64,000 nucleotides of DNA, from positions 1,488,001 to 1,552,000 of the forward strand of contig NZ_CP044222.1 of NCBI RefSeq assembly GCF_008727795.1, read 5' to 3'. Made by a program: the position numbers and the translations under genes. This DNA comes from Nitrincola iocasae (GTDB taxonomy: Bacteria; Pseudomonadota; Gammaproteobacteria; Pseudomonadales; Balneatricaceae). The notes under the pieces are model-generated. The model made no database searches. It saw only the letters and a program-made list of their open reading frames with translations, and had not been told where the DNA came from. Positions 6,953-15,810 of the stretch are shown piece after piece. Every line of letters begins with the position of its first letter. The stretch's first letter is position 1.

Positions 6953-7504
6953 ATGCTAAAGCGCTTTATAACCGGATTGGTTCTGATGTTGGCTCTGCCT
7001 GCTGGCTGGGCATCTGCATCTGATGAATATCGACTGCAACCGGGTGATGAGTTGTTGATCTCGGTGTGGAAAGAAGAAGAGTTGAATCGTCAGTTGGTTG
7101 TACTCCCCGATGGGCGTATCTCCTATCCGCTGGTAGGCCATGTCATGGCAGCGGGGCAGAGTGCCGAAGTATTGGAAAACTTACTGGCCGAGCACCTGGA
7201 AGAATACATCACTGAACCTCAGGTAAGTGTCAGCGTCACGGCTGTCAGCGGCAACGTGGCCTTTGTGTTTGGTCAGGTGAACAATCCCGGTCCGATTCTG
7301 ATGTCTCGTGATCTGTCTGTTGTTCAGGCACTGGCATTAGCCGGTGGCTTCACGCCGTTTGCATCAACCGGACGGATCAAGATAATTCGCGAACAGGGCA
7401 CAGAAAAAACACTGTTGCCGGTAGACTATACAGCCATCGAGCGTAGCGGTGATCTTGAATATAATCATACCCTGCGTGCCGGTGATGTGATTATCGTTCC
7501 CTGA
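6953..7504 (+). CDS. Exopolysaccharide export protein (Wza/PEP-CTERM-associated type)
   Basis: A 183-residue secreted protein with signal peptide MLKRFITGLVLMLALPAGWASA. A polysaccharide export domain (YRLQPGDELLISVWKEEELN, LPDGRISYPLVG) is followed by a SLBB-like region (GNVAFVFGQVNNPGPI, LSVVQALALAGGFTPFA). It corresponds to the short export protein found in XrtA-type exosortase/EPS loci. It probably forms the periplasmic/outer-membrane channel together with the beta-barrel protein downstream. No lipobox Cys is present. First gene of a long co-directional run with short gaps. Confidence 0.9.
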   Translation: MLKRFITGLVLMLALPAGWASASDEYRLQPGDELLISVWKEEELNRQLVVLPDGRISYPLVGHVMAAGQSAEVLENLLAEHLEEYITEPQVSVSVTAVSGNVAFVFGQVNNPGPILMSRDLSVVQALALAGGFTPFASTGRIKIIREQGTEKTLLPVDYTAIERSGDLEYNHTLRAGDVIIVP

Positions 7505-7521
7505 ACAAAGGCGTAGTTGAG

Positions 7522-8646
7522 ATGAAATGGAGTTTATGCGGTTTGCTGGTCTGCTTGCCATTTTCTACTCTGGTGCTTGCGGCAGATACAGGTATTGAAG
7601 GCTCTGTAACCCAAACACTGGGTTATAATGACAACTTCCTGCTTGAAGATGATGCCCAAAGCACCTGGTATTATACGATCACACCCAGAGTAACGGGTTA
7701 CTATCGTACCGAAACCTATACCAGTAACCTGACCGGTTCGCTGGCAGTTAACCGCTATTCTGATTTCAGTCGCTATAACAGCCAGGACCCCAGACTCAAC
7801 TGGCAACAGGCCTGGATCAGAGAAAGAGCCTTGTTCAACCTGAACATAGGCTATACCGAGACTGAGCAGCGTGAAGATGCTGAAGAAGATCTGGGTGATT
7901 TCTCCACGCAAAACACGGTTAAAACCTACACCTTTGCACCTGCGTATAACTACCAGCTGACGCAACGCGATAATCTGGGGCTATCTTTCGGTTACACCGA
8001 GCGTCAGTACAGTGAAGCCACGTCCAGTGACAACCAAAGCTATACCCTGGGAGGTAACTGGGCGCATGATCTGAGTGAACGTACCATTCTGCGCGCTAAT
8101 CTGTCATACACAAATTATGAAGCACAGGGTGCACTAACTGAAACCAAGTCGGATATCTGGCGAGCTTCGGTGGGGGCGACTTATAACTGGTCTGAACGTA
8201 CCACCCTGACCGCGTTGCTGGGGGCTAACTGGCAGGATCTTGAAGAGCGCACTGTGCTTTTAAATCAATCCACACAAAGTACCAATAGTGGCAGTCTTGC
8301 CAGTGTGCAATGGAATCATCAGACGTTGCAAAGCACCTACACCGCATCTTATAGCCGCGACCTGTCTCCCTCCAGTGATGGCGCCGTGCGCGAGCAGGAT
8401 AAGCTTAGCCTGGGTTGGCGCTATGAGTTGAGTGAACTGAGCAACGTCAGTGTTAACGGTAGCTGGTTGCAATCCACTGATGATACACAAACCCGTGAAT
8501 TCATGTCCTTTTCACCCGCATATAGCCGGCAGCTTAGCCGGAATATGACACTGGGAGCACGCTATGATTTTAAGTATCAGAAGCGCGAGGACGAGCCCAG
8601 CGCCGACTCTAACCAAATTCAAATGAACCTTGTTTACAAGTTTTAA
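7522..8646 (+). CDS. Outer-membrane beta-barrel protein of the exosortase/EPS locus
   Basis: A 374-residue protein with signal peptide (ending LVLAADTG) and many alternating aromatic/polar strands with Tyr/Trp at girdle positions. It ends in a C-terminal Phe (QMNLVYKF), typical of BAM-assembled barrels. It resembles the PEP-CTERM-system-associated barrel (TIGR03016-like) that sits between the export protein and the chain-length determinant in such loci. It may be an outer-membrane pore for the polysaccharide, since the upstream export protein is short. It begins 17 bp after that gene. Confidence 0.82.
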   Translation: MKWSLCGLLVCLPFSTLVLAADTGIEGSVTQTLGYNDNFLLEDDAQSTWYYTITPRVTGYYRTETYTSNLTGSLAVNRYSDFSRYNSQDPRLNWQQAWIRERALFNLNIGYTETEQREDAEEDLGDFSTQNTVKTYTFAPAYNYQLTQRDNLGLSFGYTERQYSEATSSDNQSYTLGGNWAHDLSERTILRANLSYTNYEAQGALTETKSDIWRASVGATYNWSERTTLTALLGANWQDLEERTVLLNQSTQSTNSGSLASVQWNHQTLQSTYTASYSRDLSPSSDGAVREQDKLSLGWRYELSELSNVSVNGSWLQSTDDTQTREFMSFSPAYSRQLSRNMTLGARYDFKYQKREDEPSADSNQIQMNLVYKF

Positions 8647-8666
8647 TTTTCCTTTCAGTCAATAGG

Positions 8667-10253
8667 ATGACCTCAGTGTTCGATGAAAATGAAAAAGGCC
8701 TGTCGGATTATCTGGATATACTCCGGCGTCGTAAATATTATTTCATCCTGACCTTTCCAATACTGGCGTTAGTGGCTATAGCCATTGCGCTGACTTTGCC
8801 ACCTATCTATCGCTCACAAGGGGTTATCCTGATCGAAAGCCAGGACATCCCCAGTGATCTGGTGCGCAGTACCGTAACCAGTTTTGCTGAAGAGCAGATC
8901 AAGGTGATAGAGCAACGTGTATTGACTACCGCACTGATTCAAGAGGCAGTACAGAAGCACAACCTTTATCCTGAGCTGCGCCAAAAGGCTTCACCGACAC
9001 AGATCGCACAGGAATTTCGCAGCAATGTTTCTGTGGATATGGTTAGTGCCCGTGTGCTGGATTCGAGCGGTCGTGCAAGAACTGCAAATATAGCCTTTAC
9101 GGTGGCTTTCTATGATCCTGTGCCGGCCAAAGCACAGGCTGTCGCCAATGATCTGGTGACCACCTTTCTAAGCGAAAACGTCAGGGTGCGTACCGATAGG
9201 GCGACCGAAACTACGACCTTTATACGTGAAGAAGCCAACCGTATGCGTACCCGTGTACAGGTGCTGGAAGACCGTATCGCGCAATTTAAATCCGAGTTCA
9301 GTAACAGTCTGCCGGAAATGCTTAACTTCAATTTGTCGATGATCGAGCGCGGCGAAGAGCGTTTACTCGGCATTCAGAACCAGGAAGCCCAGATCAAAGA
9401 TCAGTTGCACCTGCTGGGTATCGAACTGTCGGGCATGAACCGTTACCTGCCAGCGCCGATAGAGGGGGGGGTAATGACCGGCCCGCAACGGCTGGCCGCG
9501 TTGCAAAGCGAACTAGCACAACTGTCTAACCGTTATTCCGATGCACATCCGGATGTAATTCGTCTAAAGGGACAAATTGAAGCGTTGCGTGAAACTGTAG
9601 GCAGCAGCAGCCCGGCAGGGCAGGTAGAGAATCCACAGTACCGTCAGATCAGCTTGCAGATAGAGTCTCTGCAGCGTGACCTGGTGCGTATGCAAACGCA
9701 ACGCGAGCGGGTGCAGCAGGAAGTGGATGAATACCGTGATCGTGTGGCGCAAACTCCACAGGTACAGCGCGGTTATGAAGACCTGACACGTGATTATGAA
9801 AGTGAGTTGCAAAAATACAATGAACTACGCTCCAAAGAGCTGGAAGCAGAAGTTGCCCAGAATTTGGAAACAGAAAGTAAGGCAGAAAGCTTTACATTAC
9901 TGGAACCACCTATAGCGCCAACAGATCCAGTTAAACCTAATCGTAAGAAAATTGCCGCTATGGGGATTATGCTGGCGGGTGGTTTTGGTGTGGGGCTGAT
10001 GCTGCTGGTAGAAATGCTGGACGGGGGTATTCGTGGATCACGTCGACTGGCAGGTATTCTCGGTGCAGATCCGTTGATGACCATACCGATGATCATGACC
10101 CCCAAAGATTACCTGCTGAAGCGGGCAAGGCACATAAGTTATGTCGTTCTAGCGGTATTGTTAGTTATTGCTGGCGTGGCGGCCGTGCACTTTTTTGTGA
10201 TGAGCCTGGATATTCTCTGGCTCAAAGTCATGGGCCGCATCAATCTGATGTAA
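8667..10253 (+). CDS. Polysaccharide chain-length determinant (Wzc/GumC-type, XrtA-system)
   Basis: A 528-residue inner-membrane protein. An N-terminal Wzz domain has a first membrane helix (YFILTFPILALVAIAIALTL, ~residues 31-51). Long coiled coils occupy ~200-420, with a GNVR-type PxxPxxP region (PPIAPTDPVKPNRKK) before a helix. A second membrane segment is near residues 487-512. It lacks a fused kinase; the separate kinase is the next gene. It matches the chain-length proteins of exosortase-associated EPS loci and probably controls polymer length and coordinates export. Confidence 0.9.
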   Translation: MTSVFDENEKGLSDYLDILRRRKYYFILTFPILALVAIAIALTLPPIYRSQGVILIESQDIPSDLVRSTVTSFAEEQIKVIEQRVLTTALIQEAVQKHNLYPELRQKASPTQIAQEFRSNVSVDMVSARVLDSSGRARTANIAFTVAFYDPVPAKAQAVANDLVTTFLSENVRVRTDRATETTTFIREEANRMRTRVQVLEDRIAQFKSEFSNSLPEMLNFNLSMIERGEERLLGIQNQEAQIKDQLHLLGIELSGMNRYLPAPIEGGVMTGPQRLAALQSELAQLSNRYSDAHPDVIRLKGQIEALRETVGSSSPAGQVENPQYRQISLQIESLQRDLVRMQTQRERVQQEVDEYRDRVAQTPQVQRGYEDLTRDYESELQKYNELRSKELEAEVAQNLETESKAESFTLLEPPIAPTDPVKPNRKKIAAMGIMLAGGFGVGLMLLVEMLDGGIRGSRRLAGILGADPLMTIPMIMTPKDYLLKRARHISYVVLAVLLVIAGVAAVHFFVMSLDILWLKVMGRINLM

Positions 10254-10281
10254 ACCACGCAAATCTAATGAGAGAATCAGG

Positions 10282-11076
10282 ATGTTTCGACTTCAGAAAG
10301 CATTAGAAAAAGCCAAAGAGAAGCGCGCCGAGTTGCGAGGCAATGTATCAGCGCACGTATCACCACTGGAAATGATCAACTATTCGCAAACCCGTGTGGT
10401 GGAACTGCCGCGGGAAACGCTGGAAAAAAACCGCATTATTGCCGGTTTTGCCAATGACCCGCGCGCGCAGATTTTCAGAACGCTACGCACCAAGATTATT
10501 CACAAAATGCGCACCAATGGCTGGAATACTCTGGCAATCACATCGCCCACCGAAGAAGGCGGCAAAAGTCTGGTTGCCTGTAATCTGGCGGTTGCCCTGT
10601 CTATGGAAGTGAACCAGACCGTACTGCTGGTGGATCTGAATCTGCGCAATCCCAGCATCGCTGCCAACTTTGGTTTGCAGCCGGAAAAGACTATGTATGA
10701 CTACCTTAAAGGCAAGGCCGAACTCTCGGAGTTGATGGTCAATCCTGGTATTGAACGCCTGGTGGTGGTGCCGGGAGGTATAGCCGAAGGGAATACCTCA
10801 GAGCTCTTGTCAACGCCACGCATGAAGGCCTTTATTCGCGAAACCAAAAAGCGCTATAAGTCCCGAATCGTGATTTATGATCTGCCCGCTGTTCTGCCTA
10901 CTGATGACGCGTTAAACGTCCTCGGAGACCTGGACGCGGTGTTAATGATTGTCGGCGATGGAGAAAATACCCGTGACCAGATAGAACGCTCACGTGAGTT
11001 AATCTCCATTACCAATGTGATCGGAACGGTATTGAATAAATCGTCCGAGAAATTCGCCAGCAAAGGACAGGAATAG
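10282..11076 (+). CDS. BY-kinase-like ATPase (CpsD/CapB family, exosortase-associated)
   Basis: A 264-residue cytoplasmic P-loop protein. Walker A SPTEEGGKS (residues 88-96), Walker A' VLLVDLNLRNPS and Walker B IVIYDLPAVL are present, and RAQIFRTLRTKI matches the RxxR-type activating helix of bacterial tyrosine kinases. It follows the chain-length protein by 28 bp, as in split Wzc systems. Odd point: the usual C-terminal Tyr cluster is absent; the tail is VLNKSSEKFASKGQE. Autophosphorylation would need other tyrosines (e.g. YSQTR, YDYLKG, KKRYKSR). It may regulate chain length through the upstream membrane partner. Confidence 0.85.
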   Translation: MFRLQKALEKAKEKRAELRGNVSAHVSPLEMINYSQTRVVELPRETLEKNRIIAGFANDPRAQIFRTLRTKIIHKMRTNGWNTLAITSPTEEGGKSLVACNLAVALSMEVNQTVLLVDLNLRNPSIAANFGLQPEKTMYDYLKGKAELSELMVNPGIERLVVVPGGIAEGNTSELLSTPRMKAFIRETKKRYKSRIVIYDLPAVLPTDDALNVLGDLDAVLMIVGDGENTRDQIERSRELISITNVIGTVLNKSSEKFASKGQE

Positions 11077-11084
11077 GCTCAGGC

Positions 11085-11978
11085 ATGTATAGAGAGTTTT
11101 TCGGATTAAAAGAGAAGCCATTCAGTCTGACGCCAGACCCGGCCTATTTGTATCTCAGCAAGAACCACACACGCGCTCAAACCATGCTGGAGTATGGTTT
11201 GATGAGCCATGCGGGGTTTACCGTCATTACCGGTGATATTGGTGCCGGTAAAACAACCCTGGTACATCATCTGATCGGCAAGATGGATGATGATACCGTT
11301 GTCGGTGTGATCAGTAACACCCATTCCGCCTTTGGCGATCTGATGTCCTGGGTGCTGGATGCGTTTGAAATTAAAGGTGACTTCCAGGACAACGCCCAGC
11401 GCCTGCGGGCTTTTACCGATTTTGTAATAGATCAGTATAGTGATGGTAAGCATATCATCCTGATTATTGATGAGGCACAAAACTTGTCGACAGAAATATT
11501 GGAAGAGTTGCGTTTAATCTCCAATATCAATGTGGCTGGTGAAATCTATCTGCAAATGATGTTGATCGGTCAGCCGGAATTGATTGAAAAACTTAATCAG
11601 CCGGAATTAACCCAGTTTGCTCAGCGTATTGGTGTGGAATTCAATCTGCGTCCGATGGACTTTGACGATACCAAGGCTTATATCCAGCACCGGATTCAGT
11701 GTGCCGGTGGCGATAAAGCACTGTTTACCGAAAGCGCCATGGGCGTGATCTTCTGTTACGCCGAAGGGGTTCCAAGGCGCATTAACACCCTCTGTGATAT
11801 GTCGCTGGTATATGCCTTTGCCGATGAGCACCCTGTAGTTGATGCCGCTCTGGTTATGGATATGATCGAAGACCGTAGTACCACCGCAGTGATACGCCGG
11901 AGTAAATCCATAACTGAAGAAGTAGGTCGTGTTAAACAGTGGCTTGCGAACGAATATAACCTGGAGTTAAGCGCTTAG
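11085..11978 (+). CDS. ExeA-like AAA ATPase of exosortase/EPS loci
   Basis: A 297-residue ATPase beginning MYREFFGLKEKPFSLTPDP, the signature of the PEP-CTERM-associated ExeA-like family (TIGR03015). Walker A GDIGAGKTT is at residues 50-58, Walker B ILIIDEAQNLS near 125, and a sensor region GQPELIEKL follows. It is eight bases downstream of the kinase gene. The exact role is unknown in this family; it is thought to energise or regulate export or exosortase-linked assembly. No membrane helix is seen. Confidence 0.88.
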   Translation: MYREFFGLKEKPFSLTPDPAYLYLSKNHTRAQTMLEYGLMSHAGFTVITGDIGAGKTTLVHHLIGKMDDDTVVGVISNTHSAFGDLMSWVLDAFEIKGDFQDNAQRLRAFTDFVIDQYSDGKHIILIIDEAQNLSTEILEELRLISNINVAGEIYLQMMLIGQPELIEKLNQPELTQFAQRIGVEFNLRPMDFDDTKAYIQHRIQCAGGDKALFTESAMGVIFCYAEGVPRRINTLCDMSLVYAFADEHPVVDAALVMDMIEDRSTTAVIRRSKSITEEVGRVKQWLANEYNLELSA

Positions 11979-12027
11979 CAGGCGCTGGTTGCCGTCTTGG
12001 TAGTCAGAAAAGGCAGGAAAGAGGCTA

Positions 12028-13002
12028 ATGGAACAGAGCACTCAACACAATAACGTAGCCATCATCATTGTTAATTACAATGCCGGTGAACTATTGGCAG
12101 GCAACCTGCAGCAGATACTGGAGTCAGTTTCTGGCCAACTGGCCGTACATATTTTTATTGTCGATAACCTGTCGACCGATGTGTCACGTCAGATATTGTC
12201 AGCAAAGCTTCAGGAAACTGGGCTTTCAAACCATGTCACCTTGATTGAAGCTGAGCGCAATGGCGGCTTCGCTTATGGTAATAACCTGGGTATTAAAGCA
12301 GCTTTGGCATCGGCATTTAAACCAGACTATTTTTATTTGCTCAACCCTGACGCCGTGCCTGAAAATAGTGCGATCGACGAGACCATTAAGCTAGCAAAAA
12401 ACAAGTTTGAATACTGCATCGTTGGTTCACAAATGCTGGATGAGGCAGGTAATAAAGCGGCGTCTGCTTTTCGTTTTCCCTCCGTTGTTTCCGAGTTTAA
12501 CCGGGGTGCCAATATCGGTCTGGTAACTCGCCTGTTTCCTTCGGCTTCATTGGTACTGCCAACAAATGAATCAACAGTTGTATGTGACTGGGTGTGCGGT
12601 GCTGGGTTTTTAATCCCTATGAAAACTTATGAAAAATTAGGCAGTATGGATGAGCAGTACTTTCTTTATTATGAAGAAGTTGATTATATGAAGAGAGCAA
12701 GTGAAAAGGCCATTCCGGTATTAGTATCAACGCAGTCAAGGGTTGTACATATAGCCGGTGTTTCAACAGGAATAGTCGGTAGTAAAGTTGAAAAATCTTC
12801 TATACCCATATACTGGTATCAATCTTGGCATCGTTTTTACTTTAAGAACCATTCAAAATCAAAAGCCTTTATGTGTGGCATCGCATGGATAGCAGGGCGT
12901 ATTTTCAATAATATGCTTTCTTTTTTCATTAAAAAACGCAAGCCCAAGGATGGGCATTCTATAGCCAGATTCTGGACCTATGCTATTCTGGGGAATAAGT
13001 AA
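12028..13002 (+). CDS. Family 2 glycosyltransferase (rhamnosyltransferase-like)
   Basis: A 324-residue cytoplasmic/peripheral GT-A enzyme. The N-terminal IIIVNYNAGELL nucleotide-binding start, FIVDNLSTD, and the NGGFAYGNNLGIKAA plus LNPDA acceptor/metal motifs are typical of WbbL-like transferases. CGAGFLIPM and YYEEVDYMKRA complete the GT2 pattern. It probably adds a deoxysugar such as rhamnose, which the rml genes supply. Its stop overlaps the next start (TAATG), so the two are translationally coupled. Donor and linkage are not determinable here. Confidence 0.85.
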   Translation: MEQSTQHNNVAIIIVNYNAGELLAGNLQQILESVSGQLAVHIFIVDNLSTDVSRQILSAKLQETGLSNHVTLIEAERNGGFAYGNNLGIKAALASAFKPDYFYLLNPDAVPENSAIDETIKLAKNKFEYCIVGSQMLDEAGNKAASAFRFPSVVSEFNRGANIGLVTRLFPSASLVLPTNESTVVCDWVCGAGFLIPMKTYEKLGSMDEQYFLYYEEVDYMKRASEKAIPVLVSTQSRVVHIAGVSTGIVGSKVEKSSIPIYWYQSWHRFYFKNHSKSKAFMCGIAWIAGRIFNNMLSFFIKKRKPKDGHSIARFWTYAILGNK

Positions 13003-13601
13003 TGCCAGAAATATCACCACCAGTGTCTGATGGAAGAAATAATGAAAACCCATCAGAACTTAGTTTCATCAACTTGTTGAAAGAAGATTATGCTACTCAT
13101 GGTGGACATATATTCAATCAAGGTTTTTTTGCGCTACTTTGCCATAGGTTTGGTAACTGGCGTATGTCATTTAAAAATAAGCTAGTAAGAGCACCTTTAA
13201 CGCTTATGTATTTATTTTTGCGACAATGGTGTCAGATATTTTGTGGTATTCAATTGGATTATATTGTCAAGGTGGGTCGAAGGGTAAAAATAGAACATTT
13301 TGGTGGAATTATAATCAATGCCAGGCAGATAGGTGATGATGTAATAATTCGGCAAAATACGACAATCGGTATCAAAACAGTAAGGGATCCCAACGGCAGA
13401 CCCATCATAGGTAACCGGGTAGATATCGGTGCTGGAGCAGTAATAGTTGGCAATATCATTATAGGCGACGATGTGGTTATTGGTGCCAACAGCGTAGTCA
13501 GCTTTGATGTGCCATCAGGTTCAATCGTTAAATTACCCCGTGCTGAAGTGTTTCCTAGACAGGATCTGGTTGTAATGGAAGGAGCCAATAGTGTTGAGTA
13601 A
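13002..13601 (+). CDS. Hexapeptide-repeat acetyltransferase (CysE-like)
   Basis: A 199-residue protein with an N-terminal helical part and a left-handed beta-helix: repeated [IV]GxxxxI units such as IGDDVIIRQNTTIG, IGNRVDIGAGAVIVG and IGDDVVIGANSVV. It resembles serine O-acetyltransferase-type enzymes reused for polysaccharide O-acetylation. Lying between glycosyltransferases, it probably acetylates an EPS sugar using acetyl-CoA. It overlaps both neighbours (ATG at 13002; GTG of the next gene at 13591). The ORF becomes relatively AT-rich toward its start. Confidence 0.8.
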   Translation: MPEISPPVSDGRNNENPSELSFINLLKEDYATHGGHIFNQGFFALLCHRFGNWRMSFKNKLVRAPLTLMYLFLRQWCQIFCGIQLDYIVKVGRRVKIEHFGGIIINARQIGDDVIIRQNTTIGIKTVRDPNGRPIIGNRVDIGAGAVIVGNIIIGDDVVIGANSVVSFDVPSGSIVKLPRAEVFPRQDLVVMEGANSVE

Positions 13602-14571
13602 TGCGGGCTGCGTCATCATTGGGCGCAATGAAGGTGAGCGGCTTGAGCGTTGCCTGGAGTCAGTATGTAAAGCCTTTGCTCAGGTGGTCTATGTTGATTC
13701 AGGCTCTACAGACCAGAGTGTGCAAAAAGCTGAAGCCTCAGGGGCTCAGGTAGTTAATCTGGATATGGACCAGCCTTTTACTGCCGCACGTGCACGCAAT
13801 GCTGGACTAACACTGTTATATCAGACCCAGCCAGATCTCGAATATGTACAGTTTATTGATGGCGACTGTGAATTGGTCGCTAGTTGGCCAAACGCGGCTG
13901 CAGCCTATCTAGATGCCAATCCAGGTGTTGCCGTGGTATGTGGGCGTAGGCGTGAGCGTTTCCCTGATGCTTCAGTGTATAACCGCTTGTGTGATATTGA
14001 ATGGAATACCCCAGTAGGTGAAGCAACAGCCTGTGGTGGTGATGCGTTGATGCGCATTAAAGCCCTACACGAGGTAAATGCCTACAATGTTAACTTGATT
14101 GCTGGCGAAGAGCCGGAAATGTGCCACCGTTTGCGTATGCAGGGCTGGAAAATATTCCGTCTGGATGAAGAAATGACACTGCATGATGCCGCCATCACTC
14201 GATTCAGTCAGTGGTGGAAGCGTGGTGCACGTGGTGGTTATGCTTATTTCCGTGTTTTCTGGTTGCATCGAAACAGTTCAGTGCAGATCTGGAAAAAAAA
14301 TGTCCTTCGTACGCTGGTCTGGGCTGGTTTACTACCGATGCTGATTTTGTTGGGTATATTTACATCCCAAAACTGGCTGTTGTTACTGCTATTACTTTAC
14401 CCAATACTTTTTCTTAAAGTGTATTTACGTAATCCTCAACTGGAAAAGCAATTACGACCAAAATTTGCTTTGTATATGCTCCTGATCAAGTTTGCGGAGT
14501 TTCAGGGCATGTCCAGAGCTGTATGGGAGCTGATTACCCATAAGCAAATAAGATTAATGGAATATAAGTGA
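13591..14571 (+). CDS. Family 2 glycosyltransferase with C-terminal membrane segments
   Basis: A 326-residue GT2. It starts with GTG at 13591, supported by AAGGAG 7 bp upstream and overlap with the preceding gene. The N-terminus has GCVIIGRNEGERLERCL and VVYVDSGSTD, and FIDGDCELV carries the metal-binding acidic pair. Two strongly hydrophobic helices near the C-terminus (LVWAGLLPMLILLGIF, LLLLLLYPILFLKVYL) anchor it to the membrane. It is likely to extend the lipid-linked EPS repeat unit; donor sugar unknown. Confidence 0.85.
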   Translation: MLSNAGCVIIGRNEGERLERCLESVCKAFAQVVYVDSGSTDQSVQKAEASGAQVVNLDMDQPFTAARARNAGLTLLYQTQPDLEYVQFIDGDCELVASWPNAAAAYLDANPGVAVVCGRRRERFPDASVYNRLCDIEWNTPVGEATACGGDALMRIKALHEVNAYNVNLIAGEEPEMCHRLRMQGWKIFRLDEEMTLHDAAITRFSQWWKRGARGGYAYFRVFWLHRNSSVQIWKKNVLRTLVWAGLLPMLILLGIFTSQNWLLLLLLLYPILFLKVYLRNPQLEKQLRPKFALYMLLIKFAEFQGMSRAVWELITHKQIRLMEYK

Positions 14572-14577
14572 CACTTT

Positions 14578-15810
14578 ATGACGATTGCATATCTGGCACC
14601 AGAAATACCGGCCCGCTCTGCAACCTTTGTGTATCAGGAAATACATGAATTGCAGAAGCGTGGCATCAGCGTGTGTAGTTTTTCCTTACATACCCCCCAT
14701 GATCCGGCACCAGACCAACAAGCGTTGCGTGATCGAACACATTACTTGTATGCCGAGGGTTATCTTGCAGTTGCCTTAAAGGCAATCCGCAATATGTTTC
14801 GGTCTGGTATTCGCGTTGGCCAGGGCTTGCGTGCCTTGGTTTCAGATCTGCGCCAGCTATCCGGTTTACGTACGCGGGCAAAACTGTGTTTTCAGTTCCT
14901 GGCTGCCGTTAATCTTGCCGATGCGTTAGTTAAAAACCGGATCAGTCATGTACATGTGCACTTTGCCCATGTTCCCACTCAGGTGGCTATGTACGCGTCA
15001 GTAATGACAGGCGTACCTTTCACTGTAACGTCACATGCTAATGATATTTTTGAGCGCGGTTTACTTTTGGCCTTGAAGGCCGAACGTTCAACACGGTTCT
15101 TTACTATTTCTGACTATAACCTGAAGTTTCTGAAAGATCAGGGCGTACCGGAATCCCGCTTAGGGATTGTCAGGTGTGGCGTTGCATTGAGCTACAAACG
15201 TAAAACACCCAACCTTCAGTCTGACAAAAAATCCCTGGTCATCGGCTCGTTGGGTCGTTTAGTTGAAAAGAAGGGTATGGATGTTCTTCTGCAAGCCCTC
15301 GCCAGCTTAATAACTGAGTATCCGGAGTGGGATATTACTTTACGTATTGCCGGTGATGGCCCGTTGAAGTCAGTGCTTCAACAGCAAGCAAAAGCGCTTG
15401 CTGTCGATGATAAGGTGCACTTTGATGGTGCGTTGCAGCATTCTCAAGTCGGTGAGTGGCTGGATCAGCTGGATATGTTTGTTCTGGCATGCAAAATTGA
15501 TGCAAATGGTGATATGGATGGTATTCCTGTGGTGTTGATGGAGGCTATGTCTCAGTCAGTGCCTGTTGTAACTACCAACTTGTCTGGTATCCCTGAATTG
15601 GTTATTCCTGATGTTACAGGTTATCTGGCAGAACAGGGTGATGCTCAGTCTCTACAAGATGCGGTTGGTCGATTGTTGGCTAACAGAGAGCGGCTTGAAG
15701 AAATAACGGCACGTGCTTTGCAACATGTTGCGGATGAGTTTTCACTGGAAAGTAATGTCGACCGTCTGGTCGTAGAATTTAATCGGTCTCAGGTTCAAGG
15801 GGTGAAGTGA
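14578..15810 (+). CDS. Family 4 glycosyltransferase (WcaL/colanic-acid type)
   Basis: A 410-residue GT-B enzyme. Features: HVHVHFAHVPTQVA in the N-terminal domain, LGRLVEKKGMDVLLQAL (the GT4 phosphate-loop region), RIAGDGPLKSVL, and a C-terminal donor site of the EX7E type (GIPVVLMEAMSQSVPVVTT followed by GIPELV). It resembles colanic-acid transferases that act after membrane flipping is prepared. It is seven bases from the previous gene and overlaps the next. The acceptor and donor sugars are unknown. Confidence 0.87.
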   Translation: MTIAYLAPEIPARSATFVYQEIHELQKRGISVCSFSLHTPHDPAPDQQALRDRTHYLYAEGYLAVALKAIRNMFRSGIRVGQGLRALVSDLRQLSGLRTRAKLCFQFLAAVNLADALVKNRISHVHVHFAHVPTQVAMYASVMTGVPFTVTSHANDIFERGLLLALKAERSTRFFTISDYNLKFLKDQGVPESRLGIVRCGVALSYKRKTPNLQSDKKSLVIGSLGRLVEKKGMDVLLQALASLITEYPEWDITLRIAGDGPLKSVLQQQAKALAVDDKVHFDGALQHSQVGEWLDQLDMFVLACKIDANGDMDGIPVVLMEAMSQSVPVVTTNLSGIPELVIPDVTGYLAEQGDAQSLQDAVGRLLANRERLEEITARALQHVADEFSLESNVDRLVVEFNRSQVQGVK

